Source of the DNA: Chrysogorgia sp. JL179-B06
Lineage: Eukaryota; Cnidaria; Anthozoa; Scleralcyonacea; Chrysogorgiidae
Assembly (NCBI GenBank): GCA_035772405.1
Contig: JAYKKM010000471.1
Location: 168,501-232,500, forward strand
Reading direction: 5' to 3'
DNA length: 64,000 nucleotides
Part shown: positions 21,291 to 33,345 of the stretch, piece after piece
How the letters are laid out: the number at the start of each line of letters is the position of its first letter
Position numbering within the stretch: position 1 is the stretch's first letter
Program-made: the position numbers and the translations under genes
The notes under the pieces: model-generated
Databases searched by the model: none
Told to the model about the DNA's origin: nothing
Seen by the model: only the letters and a program-made list of their open reading frames with translations

Positions 21291-23503
21291 AAATATGAGA
21301 AAACATATGAGAAAACGTGCAATCTTGCTCCATTAGGGTCATGTGACCACAATATTGTACAATGGCTACCTAACTATCAAAATATTGGGAGTAAGTCGCA
21401 AGTTAAACCAATTAAACGATTGGTGCGCCGTTATCCTCAGTCTGGAATAGATGCATTCGGAAGATGGGTTTCTACGCACGACTGGTATGGCGAGCTTGGC
21501 CCAGACCCTTCTGCTGATGAACTTGCTGTCTCCTTTACATCTCAACTAACATCCGCCCTTGACCGGATATTCCCTTTGAAGACGCTAAGGCATCACCAGT
21601 CCGACAAACCCTAGATAACCCCAACCATCAAACTTCTTATCAACGACCGACAGAAAGCCTTCCATAATGGAAATGTGCCTTTATGGCAATCGTTGAAATA
21701 TAAAGTCCAGGAAAAAATTGCCGCCAGAAAAAAGTCTTTCTACAAAAATAAAGTTCAACACTTGAAGAAAGATGATTGCAGAAAGTGGTGGAAGATAGTT
21801 AATAGAATGTCTGGCAAATCGGATAAGACGTCGTGCTTATCTCTCGAGCGTGATGGTAGAACTTTATCTAATGTGGAATTAGCTAACACCCTAAATGAAT
21901 TCTTCGTGTCAGTCAACGCGGACATTCCCCCACTTAACGTAACAACATTGCCATCTTTCCTTCCGGCTGAAGACTACCCACCAACTATACAACCTTATGA
22001 AGTATGTAAGAAACTTCTCGCAGTACAGCCTTTTAAAGCCCATGGTCCCGATAATGTGCCAAGTCGCATCTTGAAGGAATTTGCTTTTGAGTTAGCAGAA
22101 TCGGTTACCACCATCTTTAATACATCTCTGATTTCTGGAGTTGTACCAGTAATCTGGAAAGACTCCAACATTACTCCGATCCCAAAGACACAACAACCTA
22201 CATGTGAAGGTGATATCAGACCCATTTCATTAACACCTTGTTTATCAAACGTTTTGGAAGATTTTGTGGTGTCTTGGATGATCTTTGACGTCAAAGACAA
22301 AATTGATCCAAGCCAGTTTGGATGTCTAAAAGGGACCTCGACCACCTTTTGCCTTCTAGACATGGTAAACACCTCCGTCTTTGTTTTCTGGATTTTTCAA
22401 AAGCCTTTGACCGTATCGGATACAATGTGCTCGTTGACAAACTGATTGACTTAGGGGTTAGACGGTCTCTGTTGCCATGGTTAATCAGCTTCCTCTCAAA
22501 TCGACGACAGTGCGTTAAGCTTAGTGAGGTGACCTCAGACTGGCTTCCTGTTCATGCAGGTATCCCTCAAGGATCTAAATTGGGCCCAATTTTGTTTTTG
22601 CTTATGATCAACGACCTCAAAATCCCTTCCCCTGAAACTGCAACGTGGAAATACGTGGACGATGTCTCAATATCTGAGGGGTTAGCAAGAAACAGTAACT
22701 CAACTATGCAATGTAGTCTTGATGCCGTTAGCTTATGGGCGTCCAATAATTGGATGAAGCTGAACACGAAAAAGTGTAAAGAGTTACGGATTTGTTTTTT
22801 TAGAGAGACACCTCGACTTCCACCTTTGCAAGTAGATGGGCAAGTGCTGGAACCTATTACTTCACACAAAGTGCTTGGCTTAATTATTCAAAGCAATCTG
22901 AAATGGAACGAACACATTGGCGCAACCGTTTCGAAGGCGTCTAAACGCCTGCACATCTTACGTGTACTGTATCGGGGGGGGGCGTTCCTGCTGAAGACCT
23001 TTTCACCATTTACGTTGCCCTGATACGTTCTATCTTAGAATACTGCTGTGTAGTATGGCATAACAGCCTGCCCTCCTACCTCTCGGAAGAAGTGGAGAGA
23101 GTCCAAAAACGAGCTTTGCGAATTATCCAACCTGGTCGCTCGTATAGAGAAGCATTACAACATCTGGATTGCCCTAGGCTAGATGACAGACGTACCAACC
23201 TCTGCGTGAAAACCATCAAGAAAATTGAAAAAGGCGGTCCACTTTCGCAATATTTAACCCAGGCTGGTGAACGTACACATAATTATAATCTTAGGAACAC
23301 TTGGACTCTATTTAAATGCAGAACCGAACGATTCAAACGAAGTTTTTTTCCTAGTACCATTTCAAGGCTAATATCGGGACAAGTATAAGGCGTGTTAATC
23401 TCAATTAGTTATTCATGTAAAAGTTTGTTTCAACATATTTTGTAGCTTAGTTATTGTAAAGCACATTGTAATTCATGATTAAAAATATTATTATTATATT
23501 ATT
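21291..23503 (+). mobile_element. 5'-truncated LINE (Jockey/CR1-like) inserted in the Penelope-like element
   Basis: It starts inside the endonuclease C-terminus (LAPLGSCDHNIVQWLP) and runs through the RT. Motifs include FKAHGPDNVPSRILKE, SQFGCLKGTSTTFCLLDMV, CFLDFSKAFDRIGYNVLVDK (motif A), AGIPQGSKLGPILFLLMIND (motif B) and WKYVDDVSIS (motif C, YVDD). The C-terminus at 23092-23388 reads RVQKRALRIIQPGRSYREAL. The coding frame carries a TAG at 21612 and frame changes near 22390 and 23000 (GGGGGGGG run), so it is dead. It ends in an ATT-rich tail (23487-23503). A short duplication ATA (21288-21290, 23504-23506) marks the target. Confidence 0.8.
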
Positions 23504-23506
23504 ATA

Positions 23507-23977
23507 ACCAACAAATAAGTTAGCATAGCTTGGACCCATTTTGGTGGCCATCGCAGCACCATGCACTTATTTGTTGATAATGTTCACCATCAAACGAAAA
23601 ATTGTTAAGGGTAAGCACTAGTTCTGCTAAACGAAGTAACCTGGATGTGGAGGGTTCTAACTGAGTGCGCTGATCAAAGAAAAACTTCAGAGCTTCAAGG
23701 CCATCGAAATGTGGAATGACGGTGTATAAGGACTTGACGTCCATGGTGAAAATAAATTTATAAGGAACTACTGAAACGTAACTGGTCGAAAATTTGCAAG
23801 GCATGTTTAGTATCTTTGATATAAGAAGGCAACTCTTAACCAAATGATACATAACGTTGTCTAGAAAACTGGAAATGAGCTCGGTGGGGCAACTACAAGC
23901 GGAAACAATCGGCCTGCCAGGATTGTTAGGTTTATGAATTTTAGGTGGAAATATATGACAGGCGTTCTGGGGGTTGT
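23507..23977 (-). pseudogene. Penelope-like element, RT middle part
   Basis: The minus strand encodes IHKPNNPGRPIVSAC-like sequence, ELISSFLD, YKFIFTMDVKSLYTVIPHFD (RT motif A) and [15 protein letters not shown]. It continues across the LINE into FIDDC at 21.2 kb. The segment after GEHYQQIS is frame-shifted ([13 protein letters not shown]). Confidence 0.7.
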
Positions 23978-26385
23978 CAGGGGCGGATCTAGGAATGTTG
24001 TCACCTTAGGCATAAGTGACGATATAACTAGGGGGGTCGGGGGGCATGCCCCCCCTAACATTTTTTGAATCTTGGGTCTCTGAAATGGCATTTCCTTCAA
24101 TTTGAGAGCACTTTTAAGGAAAATCTAAAGATCTTAAATCACGTTTAAGCATGTCCCATAATTTTTAAGAAACATTTTGACCAAATGAAAATTTTTATTA
24201 AGTATTAAATGCCTGCATTTGAAAAACTAATAAAATAACAATATAATTGGCCATTTTTCTCTATGTCAGAGCTCATCAGCATGCCTAGGAAGCATCAAAA
24301 CATGATGTGTTTGATGAGTCCAACATGTACGGCCTAGCACATTGACTGGGCCTGACCTAATTGAAAAGTATACCCTTATTGCCCAATTCCTACAGGAAAT
24401 GAAATTTTCCTATAGGAATTCCTATAGGATTTTTTTGTAAGGGTACCCCTTCAGGGGGTTTAAAATCAGAGTTTTCCATCTCCTAGGTTACCCAAAGCCG
24501 TCTGGTTTTACCTGCCTGTCGCTTGGTTAGAAGAGGCTGTAAAAGCTGCAGATCATGACCATTTGGGATATTTCATGGATGTGAAGTAGCTCAGTTCTTC
24601 ACACCATCCCAGTCATTCTAACACTTTCTGGACCCCTCCCCATGGGACCCTCACCTTATCCTACTTTAATCTACTCTAATTAACTATCCAGTTAAACGAA
24701 CCTACATATCCAATAAATTAAATGTAGCAACCATCAAGTGTTTGGAAACTTTACAAATGTCTGCTAGTGCTGAGCAAAATATACATTATAGATTTATATA
24801 AGTAATACTAATAAAACATATTATGAGCATTATACAATAGTCTCAATGCGCTCTTGCAATAATATACAATACTCATATAATCTCGATTTTGATTGGCTAA
24901 AAACCTACAGACAATTATTGATGTCTTCCCAGAAGTAATTGTCTTTGTGTGGCTTACTTCCTAAACTCCCTAAAGGCTTCTACATTTATAATTGTAATTT
25001 GTATAATAAAACAATTCTTGGATTCGGCTTACACACGATATCAACAATTATCCAGACCTCTGTCAATGTTATCCGCCTCAGCCTTTGGCTTCAGCAGAAA
25101 ACATTGACCTTGGTCTGGATAATTTTTGACATCATGGTCTGGATAATTTTTGACATCATGCTCAGCCTCATCCAATAATTGTCTATTACTACATATAATT
25201 ATACTAGTTTATTATTATCAAAACTACAGTACTACATATATTATATTACCAATAAAACCATGATAAACAGATTGTGCATAGGTAATCTTTGTTCTTATGC
25301 AGTGCAGTAATAAATCAAGGCAAATAATTTATAATTGTAGATAAGACAGAGTAAGAATTATTTTTATAAAGATAAACAGTGGAGCATATAAGTTAAAAAG
25401 GTGCAGATCATAACATGAAGACCATCAAGATAAATCCATTCTTCTGTTGACAGAAGAATATTTATGAATAACCTGTGGAACATTCAATTTCCTGATGAAT
25501 AAATTAACAACGCTTTACGCCCGCAGTTTATGTTAACAAATCAATATAAATACACAACTTATTACTAAACATAAACAGAAAACAGAGACAATCTGCGAGA
25601 TGAAATATATATTTGTCAACTAAAACGATACACAATTAATATCCAGCAGTCCAGCACTGGTAAGATTTGTCGGTTTATATAAATAAAAACTTCTAGGTTT
25701 GAAATTTAGGAGCATTAATCGGCAAACTATAAAGCTTACCTTGGTCAGCGAGCCTTGGGTTCATGTCACTTTTCGCGTAAAGAGGAACATAGCTCTCGAT
25801 CGGCGCTAAACTTCTTGTACAGGCTCTTCCCAGATAAAAATGCTCGCTAGCAGAATGCAACCGACAACTACTCATCTTGGACGATGAAGTAATGACGATT
25901 TCTCGCAATAGGCAAATGAGGCAAATGAGGCAAACCCTTGAGGCAACTCAAGGCAAATGAGCTCGGAGCAACTTCGTAGCTTCGGCAAGTAAGGCAAATC
26001 AGACTTCGTAGCTTCGGCAAGTAAGGCAAAATGGCGCAGAGATAAGGCAAACCAATCAGCGCTCAATACAGATACGGCAAAATGCACTCACAAAATTTCC
26101 GAATGGTCGAAGGATCCCGAAGCTGCAGGTTGACAAACCTCGTCTCAAAAAAGAGCCTGGGGACGAGGTTGGAGACGAAAATACCCGAGGAACTGCAATA
26201 AATTATTATAGAAATTGATTTCGCTCATCGTTGTTAACTTGTTGTGAGGTATTATGCTAAACTCATTTTCTGAATTATATTATTATTTACGCCTTTCTCT
26301 TCCCTACATCGCGTAAAAATTATCGTCATTTGAGTTTATCACCTTAGGCGGCTGCCTTATTTGCCTAACGTTAAATCCGCCCCTG
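23978..26385. mobile_element. 2.4-kb non-autonomous TIR element inserted in the Penelope-like element
   Basis: It begins CAGGGGCGGATCTAG and ends with the complement-type CTAACGTTAAATCCGCCCCTG boundary; TIR core CAGGGGCGGAT. It is flanked by GGTTGT (23972-23977 and 26386-26391), a 6-bp duplication in the PLE coding sequence. The interior has no transposase, only AT-rich DNA, a duplicated GGATAATTTTTGACATCATG (25120-25160), and a GGCAAATGAGGCAAA/GCTTCGGCAAGTAAGGCAAA repeat block at 25910-26060. hAT-like ends but a 6-bp duplication, so the superfamily is uncertain. Confidence 0.75.
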
Positions 26386-27070
26386 GGTTGTTAATATAAG
26401 GTTAGATGCAGATGCAGGCAATTCGCCGGCTTGGCTAAAATTCTTGATGGTAGTTTTAACGGATTTTTGGTGAGATTGAGTGGGATCAGAATTCAACTTA
26501 GTATAAAAGATGGTGTCACTGAGTTGGCGAAGAGCCTCTTGTCGATACAAGTCCGCTCTCCAGACAACAACAGCGCCACCTTTGTCCGCTGGTTTTATGA
26601 CAACGTCATCTCGACATCGCAATGACTTTAATGCTAGAAGCTCTTCTTTGTTAAGGCTATGAACTTGTTTTCTGCGCGGAGGGTGCAATTTATCAATGTC
26701 ATGGCGTCATTGTCTTACGAAAAGATCAAGGGAGGAAAAATCGCCTTCGGGTGGAGACCAAGACGATTTCTCTTGGTTGAGTTCTTCAAAAATATCCTTA
26801 TTGTTATTAAAAGTGGGCTTATCATGAAAAAAAGCTTTGAGTCGCATGCGGCGGAAGAAAGATTCGGTATCCTCTTTAACTGAAAATAGATCGATGGGCC
26901 CGGAGTTGGGAACAAACTTGAGACCTTTCGCAAGAACAGATCTCTCGGGGTCAGATAATGGCAAATCAGAGGGAATAGTGAAAACTAGACGATTGACTTC
27001 GTTAGAGGAAGTAGTGCTCTGGGAGGGATTCGGCGAAGGACCCAGCAATTTGTCCAATTTGCACGCCTAA
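26386..27070 (-). pseudogene. Penelope-like element, N-terminal part
   Basis: The frame from 27057 reads LSDPERSVLAKGLKFVPNSG and SFFRRMRLKAFFHDKP. After an in-frame TGA at 26705-26707 it continues as SLNKEELLALKSLRCRDDVV, IKPADKGGAVVVWRADLYRQ and EALRQLSDTIFYTKL. This is the N-terminal region and RT(0/1) of PLEs. The stop sits in an otherwise continuous frame and probably replaces an Arg codon. Confidence 0.75.
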
Positions 27071-27094
27071 ACGTCTTTAAGAAAAACATAGAGT

Positions 27095-27890
27095 CTAGAA
27101 TTTAATTTGCGAATTTATTGAACGATAGAGGTAAACAAAATAGGCAGGCAGACCAGTTACGTTTCAGTAGTTCCGATAAATTTATTTTCACCATGGACGT
27201 CAAGTCCTTATGCAACGTCATTCCACATTGTGATGGCTTTGAAGCTCTGAAGTTTTTCTTTGATCAGCGCACTCAGTTAGAACGGTGAACATTATCAACA
27301 AATAAGTGGTGCTGCGTTGGGCACCAAAATGGGTCCAAGCTATGCTAACTTATTTGTTGGTTATGTTAAAAACAGATCTTTGATTTATCGATGACTGTTT
27401 AGGAACAGCGTCGTGTTCACGTGTCCTTTTAGAGCAGTTCATCAACTTTGTTGATGATTTTCATCTTGCTCTGAAGTTCACGTGGGAAATCAGCGAGACC
27501 TCTGTGTCGTTCCTTGATATTTTATTTTTGATTAATGGTGATTCGCTGAAAACGTCAGTCTCGTACAAGCTTACTGACTCCCATAGTTATCTTATATTTT
27601 TATCCTCTCATCCCAACCACACTAAACAATCCATCCCTTACTTTCAATTATTGCGTCTTCGCCGCTTATGTAGCAACGACCAATATTTTCAAGCCAAATC
27701 AATGGAAATGAGCTATTTTTTTGTTCAACGTGGTTACCCTACCTACCTTCTATAGACCTCGCCGTTCAGAAAGCTTTTCTTGTCCCCCGTTTAGACGCCT
27801 TTGAACCACTTTGGAACAAGTTTCAAACAATAAAATTCCTTTAGTTCTAACATTTCATCCTTTCAATTTTAAAGGTAAAAATATTATCAA
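27095..27890 (+). pseudogene. Second, inverted partial Penelope-like copy
   Basis: The plus strand carries TTCACCATGGACGTCAAG (motif A), [16 protein letters not shown] motif B near 27310, ATCGATGACTG (motif C) and the ORF 27504-27755 (FLINGDSLKTSVSYKLTDSH). It is a rearranged copy of the element on the minus strand at 20-27 kb, with an internal deletion of about 100 bp near 27285. It ends at about 27890 in AAAAATATTATCAATCGGAA. Head-to-head partial copies are typical products of PLE retrotransposition. Confidence 0.75.
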
Positions 27891-27894
27891 TCGG

Positions 27895-28200
27895 AACTTT
27901 CACTCTCTTAATTCAAACGATTGAAATTTCAATCTAATAGATTGAATTTTCAATCTTTTTCAGACTGTGGTTAGGGACCAAACGATTACGATTGAAAACC
28001 ACTCTTTTGCTCGATTGAAAAAGAAATCAATCTAAAAGGATTGGTTTTTCAATCGATTTTCAATCGTATTTCGATCGGAATTTAGAGTAAATCAAAAATC
28101 AATCTTTGTTTCAATTGGAATTTTTTCACTCGAATAGATTGATTATTTTTCAATCGGTTAAAATTTTCAATCGTTTTTCAATCTTTTTAGACTGCGATTA
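27895..28200. repeat. GATTGAAA-rich tandem repeat, left part
   Basis: The region is dense in GATTGAAA/TTTCAATC in both orientations. The phrase AGACTGTGGTTAGGGACCAAAC (27961) recurs as AGACTGCGATTA here at 28188, with its remainder GGGACCAAAC displaced to 35397 by the CACTA-like element. That gives a repeat period of about 227 bp. The right part is at 35395-35560. Confidence 0.6.
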
Positions 28201-28229
28201 CACTGTAAATGAAAAAGGGTTGAAACGAC

Positions 28230-28870
28230 CCAAAATTTCGTTTTAGCCCTGTTGGAGCCGAAGCTGTTTTGGCCCTACGTGAAAGCCATTTTGGGATTCG
28301 AGAGCTAGATCGACACTAACAGGGTCATTTTAGGTACCCTAAAAGCCAATTTGGCCCTACCCGTTTCCAAAACAGCCCTGCCATTTTTCAATTCAGCCCC
28401 ACCGTTTTCCAATTCAGCCCCACAGATCAAAACGACTCTCATTCCCGGGGCTGTTACGGCTCCACTTGCAGCGCTACTTATGATGTCCATATATCAGCCC
28501 CCAATGAATTCATTTTGGCTCTCTTTTTCCGAATCGGCTCTAGCACATGTCAAATCGACCCACTTGTCAAATCGACTCCCAGTGGCAAATCGACTCCGCT
28601 GTCAAATCGACTCCCGCGTGCCAATTTAGCTCCCGTTCTTCAAATCGACGCCCGCGTGTCATATAGACCCCCGAGTTTCAAATCGACTCATGTCAATTGT
28701 CAAATCGACTCGCACGTGTCAAATCGACCCGTGTGTGTTAAATCGACTCCTGGCTGTCAAATCAACTAGGGCGTGTCAAATCGACTCGCGCGTTTCAAGT
28801 CGACTCGATCGTGTCTCAAATCGACTCTCTTGCCAAATAGTTCTCCCTGTGTAATCGGCTCGCGCGTGTT
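28230..28870. repeat. Left subterminal repeat block of the CACTA-like element
   Basis: Degenerate units built on TCAAATCGACTC, interspersed with CCATTTTxGGxCC and CAATTCAGCCCCAC. About 15 copies of AAATCGAC occur between 28540 and 28830. The same words (AATCGACAC, CAAAATGGCCCC) make up the right-hand block, so these are candidate transposase-binding sites. Confidence 0.65.
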
Positions 28871-29079
28871 AAAGCGACGCGGGTGAAATAATTGATATTA
28901 TCTTCTCGATAGTTTTTATTGGTCGAGAATATCATCTATCTTTCAAGTGGCATGTTTGGCCAGTAAGACAATAGTAAGTATAAATATGGGCCATTCTGGT
29001 TAGTAGATACATCATACATTTGAACCGTTTTGCGAGTTAGACCAGTTAACCAGTTACATCGTGCTACGTCAATATGGAT

Positions 29080-29402
29080 GCTTCCAGACAACATTTTTAT
29101 GTTCAGAAGTAAAAGATTGGTTGCTGTCCCATGATTTCCCAGAGGTCGTGGAACGTATCGGTAAGTTTCGCGATATTAGATATTTTTACTGGAATGACAC
29201 TATATATTGCAGTTCTATCTTTTTGATCAATATTGTGTAATAAATGTGATTTTTTATATTTGTATATGTAGAAAGTGAAGAATTAAATGGCGAGGACATG
29301 ACAGCCTTGTACGAAGTTGACGCAGAAACGAGACACTTTTTTCCTTCATTTAAATTTCGCCAGAAATTTAAGGGATTTCTTAGTGACGTAATTAAAGAGA
29401 AG
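29080..29402 (+). pseudogene. SAM-like domain exons captured in the CACTA-like element
   Basis: Exon 1 ends at 29160 (donor GTAAGT) with SEVKDWLLSHDFPEVVERI. Exon 2 is 29272-29402 (acceptor TGTAG, donor GTAAGA) with SEELNGEDMTALYEVDAETR and KFKGFLSDVIKEK. The splice phase (1) matches, and together they read as a sterile alpha motif: W.L, the G-x-D/E-M/L-x-x-L turn and the final helix. The 5' start is uncertain. Because splice sites and frame are intact, these exons may still be expressed; whether the rest of the gene is functional is doubtful. Confidence 0.6.
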
Positions 29403-30884
29403 GTAAGAATTCACGTTAAAATTTTCGCTTTCGCAAATTTTATACATTGTAACTGTTTAACAATTTCTATCATACTAGACTAACAAAATAATGTTCTATT
29501 CAAAATCCCGGCGCAGACGACCCGGGCTCTGGGAACGAGAATGTATGCGCCCGCGATATATTCATTCAGAGGTTCAGAGCATGCGTAGAAACTATTTGCG
29601 AATTGGCGCCTATTCTACAAGTGACCGTTGGGATTTATATTTGCATTCGAAGAAGGAAAATCGGATAAAATATAACGCTAAACTCGCGTTGGATACAGTA
29701 TTTTGTTCACTTAATATTTAGTGTTATAAGATGTTACTTTTCTCAGGAAATACGTTCAAGAAATGCCTCGTAGTTGGATTGTCCGCTGTGGAAGAATTTT
29801 CAACATGGCTGATCTCCGTGTCGACCTGATCACTGGACTGTCGATTTCACTACTAAGCTTATTCAAATTGTTGCGTATATAAGCTACAAAACGAATACGA
29901 GCCTTGTAGTATTAAATTCCAGCTTCTCTGTTTGTTATATTTGTAGTGTGCGTGTGCGAGTGACGGCGAGAAATGAGAATGAAGATGATGGTGTTATGGT
30001 GTACATGTACCAAACACTTCTTATCTAGCCGAGGCCCAGGCGTATCCAGTCACAATGACAATCGCCAACGTCGCCGATAGTTATCCCAACCAAGCTAGTT
30101 CTCCCGAGTAGGTGTATCGGCTGTCGCCAACGTGGCTTCATCTGTGCATGTAAGTCTTAAAATTGCCATATTTTACATTCCAATATATTTAACCTTAGCA
30201 ATTTTGATGTGTATGTTTAATCTTCTCCTATTTATGCTAGTTAAGACTTAATTATTGCAATTTTGTCTAATGCCTACGATTTAAAGATATTTTATCATTG
30301 AATCTTTGACAGTTCTATCGAGAAAATTATTCAACAAGTTATAGGAAGCTTAGGATTAATAAATAAATAGACGGACAGTTTCTGAATGCCTGAACTGGCA
30401 AATATTATGGACATTCACATTGGTGGTTTATTTCAGCTTATTGGATAGAAATTCAATGGACAGGGAAATGTATTATATCCTATTATCATTCTTATAATTT
30501 GGCGGCCCTTTTTCCCCAGAGTGTATAAAGATCACTTTTAGGTTTCAAGAGTTTGTAGAACTGCACAACATATACAATTCTCTGGTTATGCTGCCCTTGA
30601 AGCAAAATAATGTTTCTTAATTAGTTTTACACTTGTATATAAAAAATCTATCAATGTTATATGTTTGATTTAGAAATATATTATTTTAATCACATTTCTA
30701 CGGTCTGTACTATGATATACATGGGCTACATACTCTTTGGGAACCTGCAGGGCTGTGAGCAGAACATTTTCATGTTCAGGAACTCTGTCCTAAACACGAT
30801 GTGTGGGTGCGAAGATGTTGTGTAGGAACAGAACTGTACAGATTAGAAATATGATTACTGATATTTTTCCAAACATAGAAGAGA

Positions 30885-31800
30885 GATGAAAAAGGCAATT
30901 AATAGCCTGAAGTCATATGTAGTTTATTTGAGATCTGAAAATGATAAGCTAAGGAAGAGGACCAGAGAAAAAATGCAGTGCAGAACTACAATTCTTAAAA
31001 TGTGAAAAGTTAAGAAATGTAAAAGCTATAAGAAGAGATCAGCTAAATTTAGTTTTGAATGATAAAGAAAAGGGAATCATTCTAGGAAAGGGTTGTTTTG
31101 GAGCTTGTAAGCTTACGAGGTTACATGTTTCTGGTGAATCTGTACTTGTTGTAGCCTGTGTGCAGACCCCACCTGATAATAATATTATTATTACCGGTCA
31201 CGGAAGGTGATATAGTGTAATTCATGTTGATGTCTATTTTGACTCGAGTTTCCAACAGATGTTCTCCCTTTGTGTTTGCCTTGATATTAATCCCAAATTA
31301 CTTATGGAATTTTGTGGTCTGACTGATTCAAAATGCTGAACAGTATTTTCATTGTTGAAAGGTATTGCTCCTATTTCTCTTGTGCAAAATAATTAGTTGG
31401 ATAGCCTGGGCAAGTGTTGTGATGGATGTTTTTATTTACACACAATGGGTATTCTGCATTGTGACGTTAAGTCAGATAATATTATGGTTATCCACGGTTC
31501 TGCTATGCAATTAGAACCTAAAATAGTATATTTAAATTTTAAGTTAGGCAAATTATATAAGAAATTGTGTAGTAAAGAAAATTCCAAGTAATAAAAGAAA
31601 CTTTACAAAGGTAACTATCAACACATTGTCATTAACCGTGTGCATTATATGACGGGTTGTATCCATGTGCTGCAACAGATGTTTATATTATAGCTTTGGC
31701 ATACTGCTGAATTAGGTTTCAAAATTACCAGCACTGGAACACCTCAAGAAAGTGTCCTGTTTGTGTATTAATTCAGTGTTTGGATCAACGCCCCAAAAAT
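30885..31800 (+). pseudogene. Degenerate protein kinase with preceding coiled coil
   Basis: A helix-like stretch REMKKAINSLKSYVVYLRSE (30885-30985) is followed by a glycine-rich loop GIILGKGCFGACKL (31068-31110), MFSLCVCLDINPKLLMEFCG (31260-31320), the catalytic loop LHTMGILHCDVKSDNIMV (31438-31490, HxDVKxxN intact) and a subdomain IX-like CAATDVYIIALAY (31660-31700), with CLDQRPK near 31780. Frame changes and stops separate these pieces and the DFG-equivalent (DFK-like NFK) is altered, so this is a pseudogene. It resembles Ser/Thr or dual-specificity kinases. Position after the SAM exons suggests an original SAM-coiled-coil-kinase gene. Confidence 0.6.
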
Positions 31801-32199
31801 AAGTTGAGGTATTTAGTGACATTAATGCTAGTTTCACACATCTACGGTATGTATCATGATTTGAAAGTTGCAAACAGACAAATTATTTGCTGATGCCAAA
31901 GGCAGGCTTGCAGTACTGGTTTGTATGTTTGATTAGTGTTGGAATACATGTATATTTACCACTGCACTGTACACTGTAGATTGTAAAATTGAACATACAG
32001 TATATCACAACCATGCTCTTTATAATTATTCAAGGCTAAGACTAACTGGATAGAAAAATTCAAACTGCCCATCATGGTATGTATCTGTACTATATAGTTT
32101 TGTTAATTAAAAAATGTGTGTTTTGTTTCTTTGAAATAAATATATATATATAATGTGGGTTGTAAACTTGTAAACTGCAGAGAACTTAGAGGAATTAAC

Positions 32200-32310
32200 T
32201 ACAGACATTTTGACATACATACACATACCGGTACATACTTACAATACATACATACTTACAATACACACATACATACTTACAATACAATACACACATACAT
32301 CATACATGCA
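32200..32310. repeat. CATA/CTTACAATA low-complexity repeat
   Basis: Tandem ACATACATACTTACAATACA-type units inside the CACTA-like element. Confidence 0.7.
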
Positions 32311-33269
32311 TTAAAACCTCGGCAGAACACAACTTATAATTTTGCTTTAATATATATATCAGAATTGTCTTACACAACATGTGAGTGTAGTTTCTCATGT
32401 ACACTAAGACTACACGCACAAAGCCAGGTGTTACAAAACTCTTAAGCGTCACTATATAACTAACAGTCTAACATAATTGTGCTATTTGTTGTATTGTATT
32501 GCAAATACTGCAATATGGCTAGCTCTGCTACTAGTGACATCAGTGTTGTTCTGGGCATTTGTTTGCATGGCGAAAAAAAAGGCCACGCACGTGCGTTGGG
32601 AATCAATGTATACAACACAATTCTCACCCGAATAGTAATTACATAGGGAGAATAAAGAAATGTCTTAATATGTCTCTAGATGTTTGAGAAAACCTATCAT
32701 TTCAATCTGATACAAGCAAAGTGAAGTATCATGACTGAAATATCATTGGCAAACCTGTTTTTACGTTGTGAACGATGCGTTTATCGCAAACGAATTTTGA
32801 CCAAATGCTCAACAGGAACAAATATGGAGAAATCGTAATTAGCACTGATCTTGCTTCCCATGCCATTCAAATACATCCATTTCAGTCAGTTTACAAGCTG
32901 GTTTCAATCTGATTCGAGTTGCCCAAGAGACAGTTCCTTCGGTTGTATATATGATTTTTTGCGTGTATTTGTGATCTCTGTGTTTTCTCAGTGTCGAATC
33001 TTGTATTAGTCCTTTCTCCGGATTCTGCGCATAATTTTGAGTGCAATTCCTTGCGTACTAGATGGTATATTTCCATTTCTTGTCTTGCATGTATCGTGGT
33101 TCGATACATTGGCCGCCATTTGTTTAGGTACCAGTCTCTTAAACTGTAAATAAACACTCGGCTTTGAAAACTACACGACAAATGGCCGTATTTTTAAATA
33201 TATGAATATGTATGAAGGCGAAGACGAGGCCTCTATTTTAATAAATAACTTAACACTTAACAAACAGTG

Positions 33270-33345
33270 TTATATTACAGGTTCGATTCCTGTCCGGGAC
33301 ATCATTTTTCTGAGGATACGAGCTTGACGATCGTGCATCAGTGCA
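33270..33345 (+). repeat. tRNA-derived SINE, copy 4 (body)
   Basis: TTACAGGTTCGATTCCTGTC followed by CGGGACATCATTTTTCTGAG and GATACGAGCTTGACGATCGT matches the 15005-15135 copy in the opposite orientation. The head with the A box is missing. Confidence 0.7.
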
